Notes under the pieces: generated by a model | Seen by the model: only the letters and a program-made list of their open reading frames with translations | What the model was told of the DNA's origin: nothing | Database searches by the model: none | Source: Hydrogenophaga palleronii NBRC 102513 | GTDB lineage: Bacteria; Pseudomonadota; Gammaproteobacteria; Burkholderiales; Burkholderiaceae_C | DNA: 64,000 nt | Direction: 5' to 3' | Assembly (NCBI RefSeq): GCF_001571225.1 | Contig: NZ_BCTJ01000010.1 | Coordinates: 62,001 to 126,000 of the forward strand | Shown: positions 17,880-27,796 of the stretch, one piece after another | Numbering within the stretch: position 1 is the first letter of the stretch | Layout of the letters: the number at the start of each line of letters is the position of its first letter | Translations under genes and position numbers: made by a program

Positions 17880-18006
17880 TGAGCACACATCCATACCATC
17901 CGCGTCCATGGATCGTTTGCGTTCTCGGGAGCGGTCCCAAGATCTGCGCGAGCCATGACGGCGGCGCTCTTCGGCACGGCGCAGATCCATCCATACGAAA
18001 GCAAGC

Positions 18007-18588
18007 ATGACACGTCCACTCCGTTTGGTCGCCGTTTCCGGCGGACTGCAACGCCCTTCCAAATCTGCGGCCCTGGCAGAGCACCTGATGGACCTGGTCG
18101 CCGACGCACTGCCGTGCGAGCAGCGCCTGGTCGAACTGGGTCAGCTCGCGCCGCGGCTTGCCGGTGCCACCTGGCGCAGCCACCTGCCCGACTCGGTGGA
18201 GCGGGAGCTGGCGGCGGTCGAGCAGGCTGACGTTCTGGTGGTGGCCACACCGGTCTTCCGTGGTTCCTACACCGGACTGTTCAAACACTTCTTCGACTTC
18301 ATCGACCAGGACGCCCTGATCGACAAACCGGTGTTGTTGGCTGCCACCGGTGGCAGCGAGCGCCATGCCCTGGTGATCGACCACCAGTTGCGGCCGCTGT
18401 TCAGCTTCTTCCAGGCGCGCACATTGCCGCTGGGTGTCTATGCGACCGACAAGGATTTCGCCGACTACCGCCTGCAGAACGCCGCCCTGATCGAGCGGGC
18501 CAGGCAGGCCGTCCAACGGGCATTGCCGTTGGTGGATCTGGCGCGCCACACAAGGCCCGCCCGGGCCGAGGAAGTGCTTGCGGCCTGA
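18007..18588 (+). CDS. NAD(P)H-dependent FMN reductase (SsuE/MsuE-like)
   Basis: 193 residues in a flavodoxin-like fold: N-terminal LVAVSGGLQRPSKS phosphate-binding loop, ATPVFRGSYTGLFKHFFDF (the family's PVY.gsytG.lK.F.D signature) and a TGGSERHA loop. The family supplies reduced FMN to two-component monooxygenases, as SsuE and MsuE do in sulfonate use. Here it is the first gene of the unit leading to mesX and mesD, 45 bases before mesX. Since MesD activity is reported to need MesX and oxygen, supply of FMNH2 to MesX is an attractive inference. Confidence 0.88.
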   Translation: MTRPLRLVAVSGGLQRPSKSAALAEHLMDLVADALPCEQRLVELGQLAPRLAGATWRSHLPDSVERELAAVEQADVLVVATPVFRGSYTGLFKHFFDFIDQDALIDKPVLLAATGGSERHALVIDHQLRPLFSFFQARTLPLGVYATDKDFADYRLQNAALIERARQAVQRALPLVDLARHTRPARAEEVLAA

Positions 18589-18633
18589 CACACGGATCGG
18601 TCTTCTCTTAAAAAATCAGCTCACTGAATCGCC

Positions 18634-19617
18634 ATGAACACAGAACTCAGCTTCCACCTCAAGAGCATTTGCTTCGATGAGAACTACCACCCATCGAACA
18701 GCACGCGCATCACCACCAACTTTGCCAACCTGGCCCGGGGCACGAGCCGGCAGCAGAACCTGCGCAACACGCTGAGGATGATTGACAACCGCTTCAACGA
18801 CCTGGCGCACTGGGACAACCCGACGGGCGACCGTTACTCGGTCGAACTCGAGATCGTCTCTGTCGAGATGAACATGGATGCCAAGGGCAGCGGCGATGTG
18901 TTCCCGCTGATCGAGATACTGAAGACCAGCATCCTCGACCGGAAAGAGAACAAGCGCATCGACGGCATCGCAGGGAACAACTTCTCCTCCTACGTGCGCG
19001 ACTACGACTTCAGCGTCCTGCTGCCGGCATACAACGCCCATCGGGCGGAATTCAGCACGCCGGACGACTTTGGCGACCTGCACGGCAAGCTGTTCCAGCA
19101 GTTTGCCAACTCGAGCACCTACAAGCAGCACTTCAACAAGCCGCCGGTCATCTGCATCAGCGCCTCGACCAGCAAGACCTATCAGCGGACCGGCAACCAG
19201 CACCCGGTGCTGGGTGTCGAGTACCAACAGAATGAACTGTCCTCGACCGACCGGTACTTCGAAAAAATGGGGATGCAGGTTCGTTTCTTCATGCCGCCGA
19301 ATGGCGTTGCACCACTGGCCTTCTACTTTCACGGCGACCTGCTGGCCGACTACACGAATCTCGAACTGATCGGCACCATCAGCACGATGGAGACCTTCCA
19401 GAAGATTTACCGCCCCGAGATCTACAACGCCAACTCTGCAGCCGGGAAGCTCTACCAACCGAGCCTGAAGAACCAGGACTATTCGTTGACGCAGATCGTC
19501 TACGACCGGGAAGAGCGCAGCCAGCTGGCGGTTCAGCAGGGGAAGTTCGCCGAGGAGCGCTTCATCAAGCCGTACAAGAACGTCCTCGAACAATGGGTGG
19601 CCAACTGCGCGGCCTGA
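18634..19617 (+). CDS. mesX: DUF1852 protein, MesX: partner of core methionine synthase
   Basis: 327 residues, cytoplasmic, no signal peptide or membrane segment. Recognised as DUF1852 from its start (MNTELSFHLKSICFDENYHP), the central ICISASTSKTYQRTGNQHP block and its position immediately ahead of a core methionine synthase. In published genetic work on aerobic bacteria, MesD requires this protein family and oxygen, and neither 5-methyl-THF nor cobalamin, to make methionine from homocysteine; the methyl donor is not established. It has no recognisable cofactor motif. The neighbouring FMN reductase suggests a flavin-dependent oxygenase role, which is an inference. It is followed by two hairpins before mesD. 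Confidence 0.85.
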   Translation: MNTELSFHLKSICFDENYHPSNSTRITTNFANLARGTSRQQNLRNTLRMIDNRFNDLAHWDNPTGDRYSVELEIVSVEMNMDAKGSGDVFPLIEILKTSILDRKENKRIDGIAGNNFSSYVRDYDFSVLLPAYNAHRAEFSTPDDFGDLHGKLFQQFANSSTYKQHFNKPPVICISASTSKTYQRTGNQHPVLGVEYQQNELSSTDRYFEKMGMQVRFFMPPNGVAPLAFYFHGDLLADYTNLELIGTISTMETFQKIYRPEIYNANSAAGKLYQPSLKNQDYSLTQIVYDREERSQLAVQQGKFAEERFIKPYKNVLEQWVANCAA

Positions 19618-19628
19618 CCTGCCTGCAC

Positions 19629-19677
19629 ACAGACCGTTCCTCCTGAAGAAACGGTCTGTCGTCATGCCCCGCATGAC
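19629..19677 (+). other. Two adjacent perfect hairpins between mesX and mesD
   Basis: A 10-bp perfect stem (ACAGACCGTT 19629-19638 with AACGGTCTGT 19650-19659) is followed one base later by a 7-bp perfect stem (GTCATGC 19661-19667 with GCATGAC 19671-19677). Neither is followed by a U-tract, so they are not simple terminators. In a 142-base gap inside an apparent operon they may set RNA stability, mark a processing site, or be part of a regulatory RNA. Confidence 0.55.
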
Positions 19678-19759
19678 GCGCCACCCCGCGGCGGCTCGGG
19701 CAGAACGCGCCCGACACGCGCGCTCGCCACATCCATTTTTTCTTGAAAGGCATTCTCAG

Positions 19760-20785
19760 ATGTTCGAAACCTCCATCGCCGGCAGCCTGCCGAAGCCCGC
19801 CTGGCTGGCCGAAACCAACAAGCTCTGGCCGCAGTGGCAGGCGGAAGGCGATGCGCTGCGGCAAGCCAAGGCCGACGCGACCCTGCTGTGGATCAAGGCC
19901 CAGGAAGACGCGGGCCTGGACATCGTGTGCGACGGCGAGCAATCGCGCCAGCACTTCGTGCACGGTTTCCTGGAGCAGGTCGAGGGCATCGACTTCGAGC
20001 ACAAGGTGAAGATGGGCATCCGCGACAACCGCTACGACGCGATGGTGCCGCAGGTGGTGTCGGCCCTGCGCCTGAAGGGCCGCGTGCATGCCTTCGAAGC
20101 CCAGCTGGCGCGCGCGCACACAAAGAAGAAGCTGAAGTTCACCCTGCCCGGCCCGATGACCATCGTCGACACCGTGGCGGACCGCTTCTACGGCAACAAG
20201 ATCAAGATGGCCTTCGCCTTCGCCGAGCTGCTCAACCAGGAAGCCCTGGCGTTGCAGGCCGACGGCGTGGACATCATCCAGTTCGACGAGCCCGCGTTCA
20301 ACGTGTACATGAAGGACGCCGCCGACTGGGGCGTGCAGGCGCTCGAGCGCGCCGCGCAGGGCCTGACCTGCACGACGGCGGTGCACATCTGCTACGGCTA
20401 CGGCATCAAGGCGAACACCGACTGGAAGAGCACCCTGGGTGAAGAATGGCGCCAGTACGAGGCGGTGTTCCCCGCGCTGGCCAAGAGCCGCATCGACCAG
20501 GTGAGCCTGGAATGCATCCACTCCCACGTGCCGCCCGACCTGATGAAGCTGCTGGCCGGCAAGGACGTGATGGTTGGCGTGATCGATGTGGCCAGCGACG
20601 TGGTCGAGACACCCGAGGAAGTGGCGGACACCATCGGCCGGGCACTGCAGTTCGTGCCGAAGGAGCGGCTGTTCCCGTGCACGAATTGCGGCCTGGCACC
20701 GATGGGGCGGGACGTGGCCTGGCGCAAGCTGAAGGCGCTGGCAGAAGGCACGAAGCTGGCCAAGGAGCGCCTCGCCTCGGCGTGA
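19760..20785 (+). CDS. mesD: Core methionine synthase MesD (MetE C-terminal-like)
   Basis: 341 residues from ATG 19760. It corresponds only to the zinc-containing catalytic half of MetE; the N-terminal folate-binding half (about 350 residues in MetE) is absent. Likely Zn ligands are H209 and C211 (HICYGYG), a Glu such as E251, and C310 in PCTNCGLAPM. DEPAF at about 176-180 matches the D(E)P motif of the family. It methylates homocysteine; adjacency to DUF1852/mesX assigns it to the MesD family, found in aerobes and independent of methyl-folate and B12. Start is placed at MFETSIAGSLPKP; an in-frame ATG at 19664 gives an implausible Arg-rich extension across the hairpins. Confidence 0.87.
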   Translation: MFETSIAGSLPKPAWLAETNKLWPQWQAEGDALRQAKADATLLWIKAQEDAGLDIVCDGEQSRQHFVHGFLEQVEGIDFEHKVKMGIRDNRYDAMVPQVVSALRLKGRVHAFEAQLARAHTKKKLKFTLPGPMTIVDTVADRFYGNKIKMAFAFAELLNQEALALQADGVDIIQFDEPAFNVYMKDAADWGVQALERAAQGLTCTTAVHICYGYGIKANTDWKSTLGEEWRQYEAVFPALAKSRIDQVSLECIHSHVPPDLMKLLAGKDVMVGVIDVASDVVETPEEVADTIGRALQFVPKERLFPCTNCGLAPMGRDVAWRKLKALAEGTKLAKERLASA

Positions 20786-20794
20786 CGCCCACCC

Positions 20795-20818
20795 TGCCGC
20801 GCCGTGGGTGGCGCGGCA
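20795..20818 (+). terminator. Likely terminator between convergent mesD and xthA
   Basis: TGCCGCGCC (20795-20803) and GGCGCGGCA (20810-20818) form a perfect 9-bp GC-rich stem with loop GTGGGT, 10 bases after the mesD stop. The following CGTTGTT is only a weak U-tract, so efficiency is uncertain. Confidence 0.4.
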
Positions 20819-20879
20819 CGTTGTTCCGCATCAGCCCGCGTCAACCCAGGTGTGGGCGGCGGACGCGGGCCTCACCGGA

Positions 20880-21671
20880 TCAAAGGTCGAAGTCGTAGTC
20901 GATGGTCAGCGGCGCGTGGTCGCTGAACTTCACGTCCTTGTAGATCGACTCGCTGCGCGCCAGCGCCGCCAACGTCGGCGTGGCCAGGTGGTAGTCCAGC
21001 CGCCACCCCACGTTGTTGGCATAGGCCTGGCCGCGGTTGCTCCACCACGTGTAGCAGGCGTCGGTGGCGTCGGGCTGCAGGCGGCGGTAAACGTCCACCA
21101 GGCCCGCCTCGTCCAGCAACTGGGTCATCCAGGCGCGCTCCTCGGGCAGGAAGCCGCTGTTCTTCTGGTTGCTGCGCCAGTTCTTCAGGTCTTTCTGCTG
21201 GTGCGCGATGTTGACGTCGCCACACAGGATGAACTCGCGCCCGGCCTTGAGCGCCTGCAGGTGCGGGTAAAAGCCGGCCAGGAAACGGTACTTGGCTTCC
21301 TGCCGCTCGGGGCCGGACGAACCGCTGGGGAAATACACGCTCAGGATGGACAGCTTGCGCGTCGGCGTGTCGAAGCGCAGTTCGGTGAAGCGGCCCTCGT
21401 CGTCGAACTCGGTCGCGCCGTAGCCGGCGATCACCTCGCTCGGTTCGTGGCGGGTGTACACCCCCGTGCCCGAATAGCCCTTTTTCTGCGCGTAGTGGAA
21501 ATGGCCCTTGAGACCGGCAAGCTCTTCAAAACGGCCGCTCACATCGGGTGCCTGGGCCTTGACCTCCTGCACGCAAATACAATCGGGCCGGTGCGCGGCG
21601 AGCCACGGCTCCAGCCCTTTGCTGGTGGCCGAACGGATGCCGTTGAGGTTGAGGCTGGTGAGTTTGAACAA
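20880..21671 (-). CDS. xthA: Exodeoxyribonuclease III
   Basis: 263 residues. Begins MFKLTSLNLNGIRSA and carries the endonuclease/exonuclease/phosphatase motifs: CVQEVKAQ with the catalytic Glu, GTGVYTR, CGDVNIAHQ and the C-terminal SDHAPLTIDYDF with the catalytic Asp-His pair. It acts as AP endonuclease and 3'-5' exonuclease in base excision repair. It is divergent from pyrE, with only ten bases between the two start codons, so the promoters overlap the opposite coding region. Confidence 0.94.
   Translation of the reverse strand: MFKLTSLNLNGIRSATSKGLEPWLAAHRPDCICVQEVKAQAPDVSGRFEELAGLKGHFHYAQKKGYSGTGVYTRHEPSEVIAGYGATEFDDEGRFTELRFDTPTRKLSILSVYFPSGSSGPERQEAKYRFLAGFYPHLQALKAGREFILCGDVNIAHQQKDLKNWRSNQKNSGFLPEERAWMTQLLDEAGLVDVYRRLQPDATDACYTWWSNRGQAYANNVGWRLDYHLATPTLAALARSESIYKDVKFSDHAPLTIDYDFDL
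21578..21583 (+). promoter_or_regulatory. Possible -10 element of pyrE inside xthA
   Basis: TACAAT at 21578-21583 lies 99 bases before the pyrE start and inside the divergent xthA gene. A TTGACC at 21559-21564 is only 13 bases upstream, too close for a standard -35, so the promoter is tentative. The very short gap between the two start codons requires it to be in this region. Confidence 0.35.
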
Positions 21672-21681
21672 GGATCACTCC

Positions 21682-22398
21682 ATGGTGTGGGATGCGGGAG
21701 CGGCGAAAGCCGATACGCCAGAAGCTGCGCTTGCGCAGGAATTTGTGCAGTTTTGCGTGGATGCCGGCGTGCTGCGCTTTGGTGAATTCAAAACCAAGGC
21801 GGGGCGTATGAGCCCCTATTTCTTCAACGCCGGTCTGTTCGACGACGGCGCCAAGCTGGGCCGACTGGCGCAATTCTATGCAAAAGCCCTGGTGGCCAGC
21901 GGCATCGAGTTCGACATGATCTTCGGCCCCGCCTACAAGGGCATCCCGCTCGGCGCAGCCGTCTCCATCGAACTCGCGCGGCTCGGCCGCAACGTGCCCT
22001 TTGCCTACAACCGCAAGGAAGCCAAGGACCACGGCGAAGGCGGCACGCTGGTGGGTGCGCCGCTCAAGGGCCGCGTGCTGATCGTCGACGATGTCATGTC
22101 CGCCGGCACCGCGGCGCGCGAATCGATCGCGCTGATCCGCGCCGCGGGCGCCACGCCACATGCCATCGCGATTGCACTCGACCGCCAGGAAAAAGCCACC
22201 GAGGTCGGCGCCGACGGCCGTGTGCAGGATGTGGACCACAGCGCCGTGCAGTACGTGCAGCGCGAACTCGGCATGCAGGTTTGCACGATTGCGAGGCTGG
22301 CCGATTTGTTGCAGTATCTGGCGGCCCACACCGGTGGTGAGCACGATGCCCACCGCGAGCGTGTGCAGGCCTACCGCGAGCGCTACGGCGTGTCCTGA
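21682..22398 (+). CDS. pyrE: Orotate phosphoribosyltransferase
   Basis: 238 residues from ATG 21682. The PRPP-binding loop VLIVDDVMSAGTA (about residues 133-145) and the N-terminal FKTKAGRMSPYFFNAG are diagnostic for PyrE, which joins orotate and PRPP to make OMP in pyrimidine synthesis. Slightly longer than E. coli PyrE (213) owing to N- and C-terminal extensions. An upstream in-frame ATG would overlap xthA and is not preferred. A DUF4124 gene follows 12 bases later, probably cotranscribed. Confidence 0.95.
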   Translation: MVWDAGAAKADTPEAALAQEFVQFCVDAGVLRFGEFKTKAGRMSPYFFNAGLFDDGAKLGRLAQFYAKALVASGIEFDMIFGPAYKGIPLGAAVSIELARLGRNVPFAYNRKEAKDHGEGGTLVGAPLKGRVLIVDDVMSAGTAARESIALIRAAGATPHAIAIALDRQEKATEVGADGRVQDVDHSAVQYVQRELGMQVCTIARLADLLQYLAAHTGGEHDAHRERVQAYRERYGVS

Positions 22399-22410
22399 AC
22401 CTCCTTCACC

Positions 22411-23115
22411 ATGCACCCGCTGCCGCCCACTCCACCCGCTGCCTTCCCGCACCGCCGCCTGTGGCTCGCGGGCGCTGCGGTGCTGCTGGGCGCCAGCTTC
22501 TGGAGCAGTGCGGTACAGGCGCAGCAGATCTACAGCTGCGTGGACGCCAAGGGCCGGCGCCTCACCTCCGACCGGCCCATCGTCGAGTGCCTCGACCGTG
22601 AACAGAACCAGCACGGCAGCACCGGCATCGTGCGCAAGACCCTGCCGCCGAGCTACACCGCCGACGAGCGCGCGCGCCTGGATGCCCAGCGCAGGCAGGA
22701 AGCCGACCAGCAAGCGCGTTTGCAGGAAGAGAAACGCCGCGAGCGCGCGCTGATGATCCGCTACCCCAACCAGGCCGTGCACGACAAGGAGCGGGCCGAG
22801 GCGCTGGCGCAGATCGACGAGGTGATCAGCGCGGTGAACAAACGCGAACTCGCGCTGGCGGCGCAGCGCAAGGACATCGACGTCGAGTTGGAGTTCTACC
22901 AGGGCGACACGAGCAAGGCGCCGAGCTGGCTCAAGCGCAAGATTGACGACAACGAAGCCCAGGTGCTGGTGCAGAAACGTTTTCTGGACGAGCAGTCGCG
23001 CGAGAAGCAGCGCGTCAACGCGCGTTTCGACGAAGAGCTGGCCAAGCTGCGCCAGCTCTGGGTGGCGGCCGGTGGCAGCCGCACCGGCAGCACACCCGCC
23101 CCCCTCTCACGCTGA
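22411..23115 (+). CDS. DUF4124-type periplasmic protein
   Basis: 234 residues. A long signal sequence (hydrophobic stretch about 20-37) ends near QAQQ, followed by IYSCVDAKGRRLTSDRP, the short domain of DUF4124-type proteins, with C-terminal partner Cys in VECLDRE. The remainder is an Arg/Glu/Gln-rich, likely coiled-coil region (about 80-215). Function is unknown. It follows pyrE closely and may share its transcript. It is convergent with gatB, leaving 46 bases without an obvious terminator. Confidence 0.8.
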   Translation: MHPLPPTPPAAFPHRRLWLAGAAVLLGASFWSSAVQAQQIYSCVDAKGRRLTSDRPIVECLDREQNQHGSTGIVRKTLPPSYTADERARLDAQRRQEADQQARLQEEKRRERALMIRYPNQAVHDKERAEALAQIDEVISAVNKRELALAAQRKDIDVELEFYQGDTSKAPSWLKRKIDDNEAQVLVQKRFLDEQSREKQRVNARFDEELAKLRQLWVAAGGSRTGSTPAPLSR

Positions 23116-23161
23116 TCGCTCGCCGACCTCGCGCCGCGGGCGCGGTCGGTCCATCGATGGA

Positions 23162-24631
23162 TCAGCCAGCCAGCTTCTGGCGCAGCAGGTCGTTGACCTG
23201 TTGCGGGTTGGCCTTGCCCTTGCTCGCCTTCATCACCTGACCGACCAGCGCGTTGAAGGCCTTGTCCTTGCCGGCGCGGAACTGGGCCACGTTGTCGGCG
23301 TTGGCGGCCATCACCTCGTCGATGATCTTTTCCAGCGCGCCGGTGTCGTTCATCTGCTTGAGGCCCTTGGCCTCGATCACAGCATCGACCTCGCTGCCCT
23401 CGCCGGTCCACAGGGCATCGAAGACTTGCCGGGCGGCGTTGTTCGACACCGTGCCGTCCGCGATGCGGCCGACCAGCGCGGCGAGTTGCGTGGCGCTCAC
23501 AGGCACGCTGGTGATGTCGCCCTCGTCGGCGTTGAGCCGGCGCGAGACCTCGCCCATGATCCAGTTGCTCACCAGCTTGGCGCTGCCGCTGGCCTTGGCC
23601 GCGGTCTCGAAGTAGGCCGCCATCGCCGGGCTTTGCGTCAGCGTGGTGGCGTCGTACTCGGGCAGGCCGTAGTCGCGCACCAGGCGCTCGGCCATGGCGC
23701 GCGGCAGCTCGGGCATCGCGGCCTTCACCTGCTCCACCCAGTCGCGGCCGATCACCAGCGGTGGCAGGTCGGGGTCTGGGAAGTAGCGGTAGTCGGCCGC
23801 GTCTTCCTTGGTGCGCATGGCGCGGGTTTCGCCGGTGTCGGGATCAAACAGCACGGTGGCCTGCTGGATGCTGTGGCCGTCCTCGATTTGTTCGATCTGC
23901 CAGCGCACCTCGAAGTCGATCGCCTGCTGCATGAACTTGAAGCTGTTCAGGTTCTTGATCTCGCGCCGCGTGCCCAGCGGTGCGCCGGGCTTGCGCACCG
24001 AGACGTTGGCGTCGCAGCGGAACGAGCCTTCCTGCATGTTGCCGTCGCAGATGCCGATCCAGGTGACGATCTTGTGCAGCTCTTTCGCATACGCCACGGC
24101 CTCGGCGCTGGAGCGCATGTCGGGCTCGGTCACGATCTCCAGCAGCGGCGTGCCGGCGCGGTTGAGGTCGATGCCGCTCTGGCCGATGAAGTCTTCGTGC
24201 AGCGATTTGCCGGCGTCTTCTTCCAGGTGGGCGCGCACCAGGCGCACGGTCTTTTTCTCTTCACCGAGGAAGAACGAGACCTCGCCGCCCTGCACCACCG
24301 GAATCTCGAACTGGCTGATCTGATAACCCTTGGGCAGGTCGGGGTAGAAGTAGTTCTTGCGCGCGAACACGCTCTCTTCGGCGATGTGCGAACCCAGCGC
24401 CAGCCCGAGGCGGATCGCCAGCTCGACCGCACCGCGGTTCATCACCGGCAGGGTGCCGGGCAAGGCCAGATCGACTGCGCTGGCCTGGGTGTTGGGCTCG
24501 GCGCCGAAGGCGGTGGGCGAGCGGCTGAAGATCTTGGACTGCGTGGCCAGCTGGGTGTGGGTTTCGAAGCCGATCACGACTTCGTAACCGTGCACCAGCA
24601 GCGAGGCTTCCTTGTTGTGTTTCTGGTTCAT
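23162..24631 (-). CDS. gatB: Asp/Glu-tRNA amidotransferase subunit B
   Basis: 489 residues. [13 protein letters not shown] near the start, FDYNRAG-like [19 protein letters not shown] and [15 protein letters not shown] are standard GatB signatures; a C-terminal YqeY-like domain ends in [17 protein letters not shown]. GatB binds the misacylated tRNA and transfers ammonia produced by GatA, making Asn-tRNA and/or Gln-tRNA. Last gene of the gatC-gatA-gatB operon, one base after gatA. Confidence 0.96.
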   Translation of the reverse strand: MNQKHNKEASLLVHGYEVVIGFETHTQLATQSKIFSRSPTAFGAEPNTQASAVDLALPGTLPVMNRGAVELAIRLGLALGSHIAEESVFARKNYFYPDLPKGYQISQFEIPVVQGGEVSFFLGEEKKTVRLVRAHLEEDAGKSLHEDFIGQSGIDLNRAGTPLLEIVTEPDMRSSAEAVAYAKELHKIVTWIGICDGNMQEGSFRCDANVSVRKPGAPLGTRREIKNLNSFKFMQQAIDFEVRWQIEQIEDGHSIQQATVLFDPDTGETRAMRTKEDAADYRYFPDPDLPPLVIGRDWVEQVKAAMPELPRAMAERLVRDYGLPEYDATTLTQSPAMAAYFETAAKASGSAKLVSNWIMGEVSRRLNADEGDITSVPVSATQLAALVGRIADGTVSNNAARQVFDALWTGEGSEVDAVIEAKGLKQMNDTGALEKIIDEVMAANADNVAQFRAGKDKAFNALVGQVMKASKGKANPQQVNDLLRQKLAG

Positions 24632-24632
24632 C

Positions 24633-26123
24633 TCAGTAGCCCTGCGGTGCGCGGGTGTGCCAGTCGGTCGCTTGCTGGAACGCGTGGGCGGCCTGCAGCA
24701 TCGCGCCTTCCTGGAAGTAGTTGCCGACCAGTTGCAGGCCCACCGGCAGGCCGCCCGCGCCGAAACCGGCGGGCACGCTCATGCCGGGCAGGCCGGCCAG
24801 GCTGGTGGACAGGGTGTAGATGTCGGCCAGGTAGTTGGCCATGGGGTCGGTGCTCTTCTCGCCGATCTTCCAGGCCACGCTGGGCGCCACCGGCCCGGCG
24901 ATCAGGTCGCACTGCGTGAACGCGGCCTGGAAGTCCTGCGCGATCAGGCGCCGGATTTTCTGCGCCTGCAGGTAATAGGCGTCGTAGTAACCGTGGCTCA
25001 GCACGTAGGTGCCGATCAGGATGCGGCGCTGCACCTCGGGCCCGAAGCCTTCGCTGCGCGACTTCTTGTACATGTCGACCAGGTCTTCGTATTGCGCCGC
25101 GCGGTGGCCGAACTTCACGCCGTCGAAACGGCTCAGGTTGGAGCTGGCCTCGGCCGGGGCGATGACGTAGTACACCGGGATCGACAGCTCGTTGCGCGGC
25201 AGCGAGATGTCGACCAGCGTGGCACCCAGCTTCTCGTACTCGGCGAGCGCACCACGCACAGCGTTGATCACGTCGGGCGCGCAACCGGCGCCGAAGTACT
25301 CCTTCGGCAAACCGATGCGCAGGCCCTTGAGCGGCTGTGCGGCGCTCGCGCCTTCGCGCGGCTGGCCGAGCAGCGCGCTGTAGTTCTCGGCCGGGCGGTC
25401 CACGCTGGTGGAGTCGCGGTCGATGTCGGGGCCGGCCATGGCGCTGAGCAGCAGCGCGCAGTCGGCGGCGCTGCGCGCCATCGGGCCGGCCTGGTCCAGG
25501 CTGGAGGCAAAGGCCACCATGCCGTAGCGCGAGCAGCGGCCGTAGGTGGGCTTGATGCCGGTGATGCCGCAGAAGCTGGCGGGCTGGCGGATCGAGCCAC
25601 CGGTGTCGGTGCCGGTGGCGGCCGGCAGCAGGCGCGCGGCCACCGCGGCGGCCGAGCCGCCCGAGGAACCACCCGGCACGTGCGCCAGCTCCCAGGGGTT
25701 ATGCGCCGGGCCGTAGGCCGAGTTGTCGTTGCCCGAGCCCATGGCGAACTCGTCGCAGTTGAGCTTGCCCAGCGTCACCGCGCCCTGCTCGGCCAGCCGC
25801 CGCACCACGGTGGCGTCGAACGGGCTCTGGTAGGCCTGCAGCATCTTCGAACCGGCGGTGGTCGGGAAATCCTGGGTGACGAACACGTCCTTGTGCGCCA
25901 GCGGCACGCCCAGCAGCGGCGTGCGCTCGCCGGCGGCGATGCGCGCGTCGGCCGCACGCGCCTGGGCCAGCGTGGCTTCTTCGTTGAAGGCCAGGTAGGC
26001 GCCCAGTTCGGCGTGCTGGTGCGCGCGCGCCAGCAGCTGCTGCGCGGCTTCGACGCTGCTGGTCTTCTTGTCGGCAATGGCGCTGGCCAGTTCGGCCACG
26101 CCCAGGGTGTGCAGTTCGTTCAT
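24633..26123 (-). CDS. gatA: Asp/Glu-tRNA amidotransferase subunit A
   Basis: 496 residues, amidase signature family. Catalytic Lys in PLAHKDVF, and the Gly/Ser-rich [13 protein letters not shown] and [12 protein letters not shown] blocks hold the cis-Ser and nucleophile Ser. It hydrolyses glutamine to supply ammonia to GatB. Start overlaps the gatC stop by four bases. Confidence 0.96.
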   Translation of the reverse strand: MNELHTLGVAELASAIADKKTSSVEAAQQLLARAHQHAELGAYLAFNEEATLAQARAADARIAAGERTPLLGVPLAHKDVFVTQDFPTTAGSKMLQAYQSPFDATVVRRLAEQGAVTLGKLNCDEFAMGSGNDNSAYGPAHNPWELAHVPGGSSGGSAAAVAARLLPAATGTDTGGSIRQPASFCGITGIKPTYGRCSRYGMVAFASSLDQAGPMARSAADCALLLSAMAGPDIDRDSTSVDRPAENYSALLGQPREGASAAQPLKGLRIGLPKEYFGAGCAPDVINAVRGALAEYEKLGATLVDISLPRNELSIPVYYVIAPAEASSNLSRFDGVKFGHRAAQYEDLVDMYKKSRSEGFGPEVQRRILIGTYVLSHGYYDAYYLQAQKIRRLIAQDFQAAFTQCDLIAGPVAPSVAWKIGEKSTDPMANYLADIYTLSTSLAGLPGMSVPAGFGAGGLPVGLQLVGNYFQEGAMLQAAHAFQQATDWHTRAPQGY

Positions 26124-26419
26124 TCGATCACCTTGGGCACGAGGAACAGGCCGCGCTCCACCGCCGGCGCGCTTTTCTGGTTGGCGTCACGCTGGTTGGG
26201 TTCGCTCGCCACGTCCGGGCGCAGGCGCAGGGCGACGTGGTCGATCACCGCGGTCGGATGGGCCAGCGGCTCGACGCCGGTGGTGTCGACGGCGTTCATC
26301 TGTTCGACGGTGTCGAAAAAGCCATTGAGCTGGGTCAGCAGCGTCTCGCTCTGGGCGGCGGACACTTCCAGGCGCGCCAGGTTGGCGATGCGCCCGATGT
26401 CGGACAGGGTCAGGGACAT
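26120..26419 (-). CDS. gatC: Asp/Glu-tRNA amidotransferase subunit C
   Basis: 99 residues: [20 protein letters not shown] and the C-terminal [19 protein letters not shown](R)PD pattern match GatC, which stabilises the GatA-GatB assembly. First gene of the operon, divergent from mreB with 272 bases between. Confidence 0.92.
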   Translation of the reverse strand: MSLTLSDIGRIANLARLEVSAAQSETLLTQLNGFFDTVEQMNAVDTTGVEPLAHPTAVIDHVALRLRPDVASEPNQRDANQKSAPAVERGLFLVPKVIE

Positions 26420-26539
26420 GACAGAAACGGTTCCGGGTGGAAAGAAGACACCGCTTCAGGGGCGGCATTCGCCCCTGAAAAGGCCTGGAAGCATCAAAAA
26501 TGCGCGCCAATTGCGTGCAGTTGTGCACAGGGGATACGT

Positions 26540-26545
26540 TATTAT
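26540..26545 (+). promoter_or_regulatory. Possible -10 element of mreB operon
   Basis: TATTAT at 26540-26545 in the 272-base gap between divergent gatC and mreB. The surrounding 26500-26560 is the most AT-containing part of the gap. No good -35 is spaced at 16-18 bases (TTGTGC is 13 bases upstream), so the assignment is tentative. Confidence 0.3.
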
Positions 26546-26607
26546 CCAGGGTTTAACGGCGCTTCCTCAGTGCCGTTGCGGTTTTCGCCTTGGAATCAAC
26601 CACTTAG

Positions 26608-27735
<1,128 letters not shown>

Positions 27736-27796
27736 ACCCCGGCCAACCCGTTCAACGGCGCGGCCCCAACCCCAGAACAGCCCCCTCCCGAGCGCC

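Noticed and set aside
26521-26550. DnaA-box-like TTGTGCACA and TTATCCAGG near mreB
   Set aside because: Each differs from TTATCCACA at two positions and there is no cluster or origin-type gene context.
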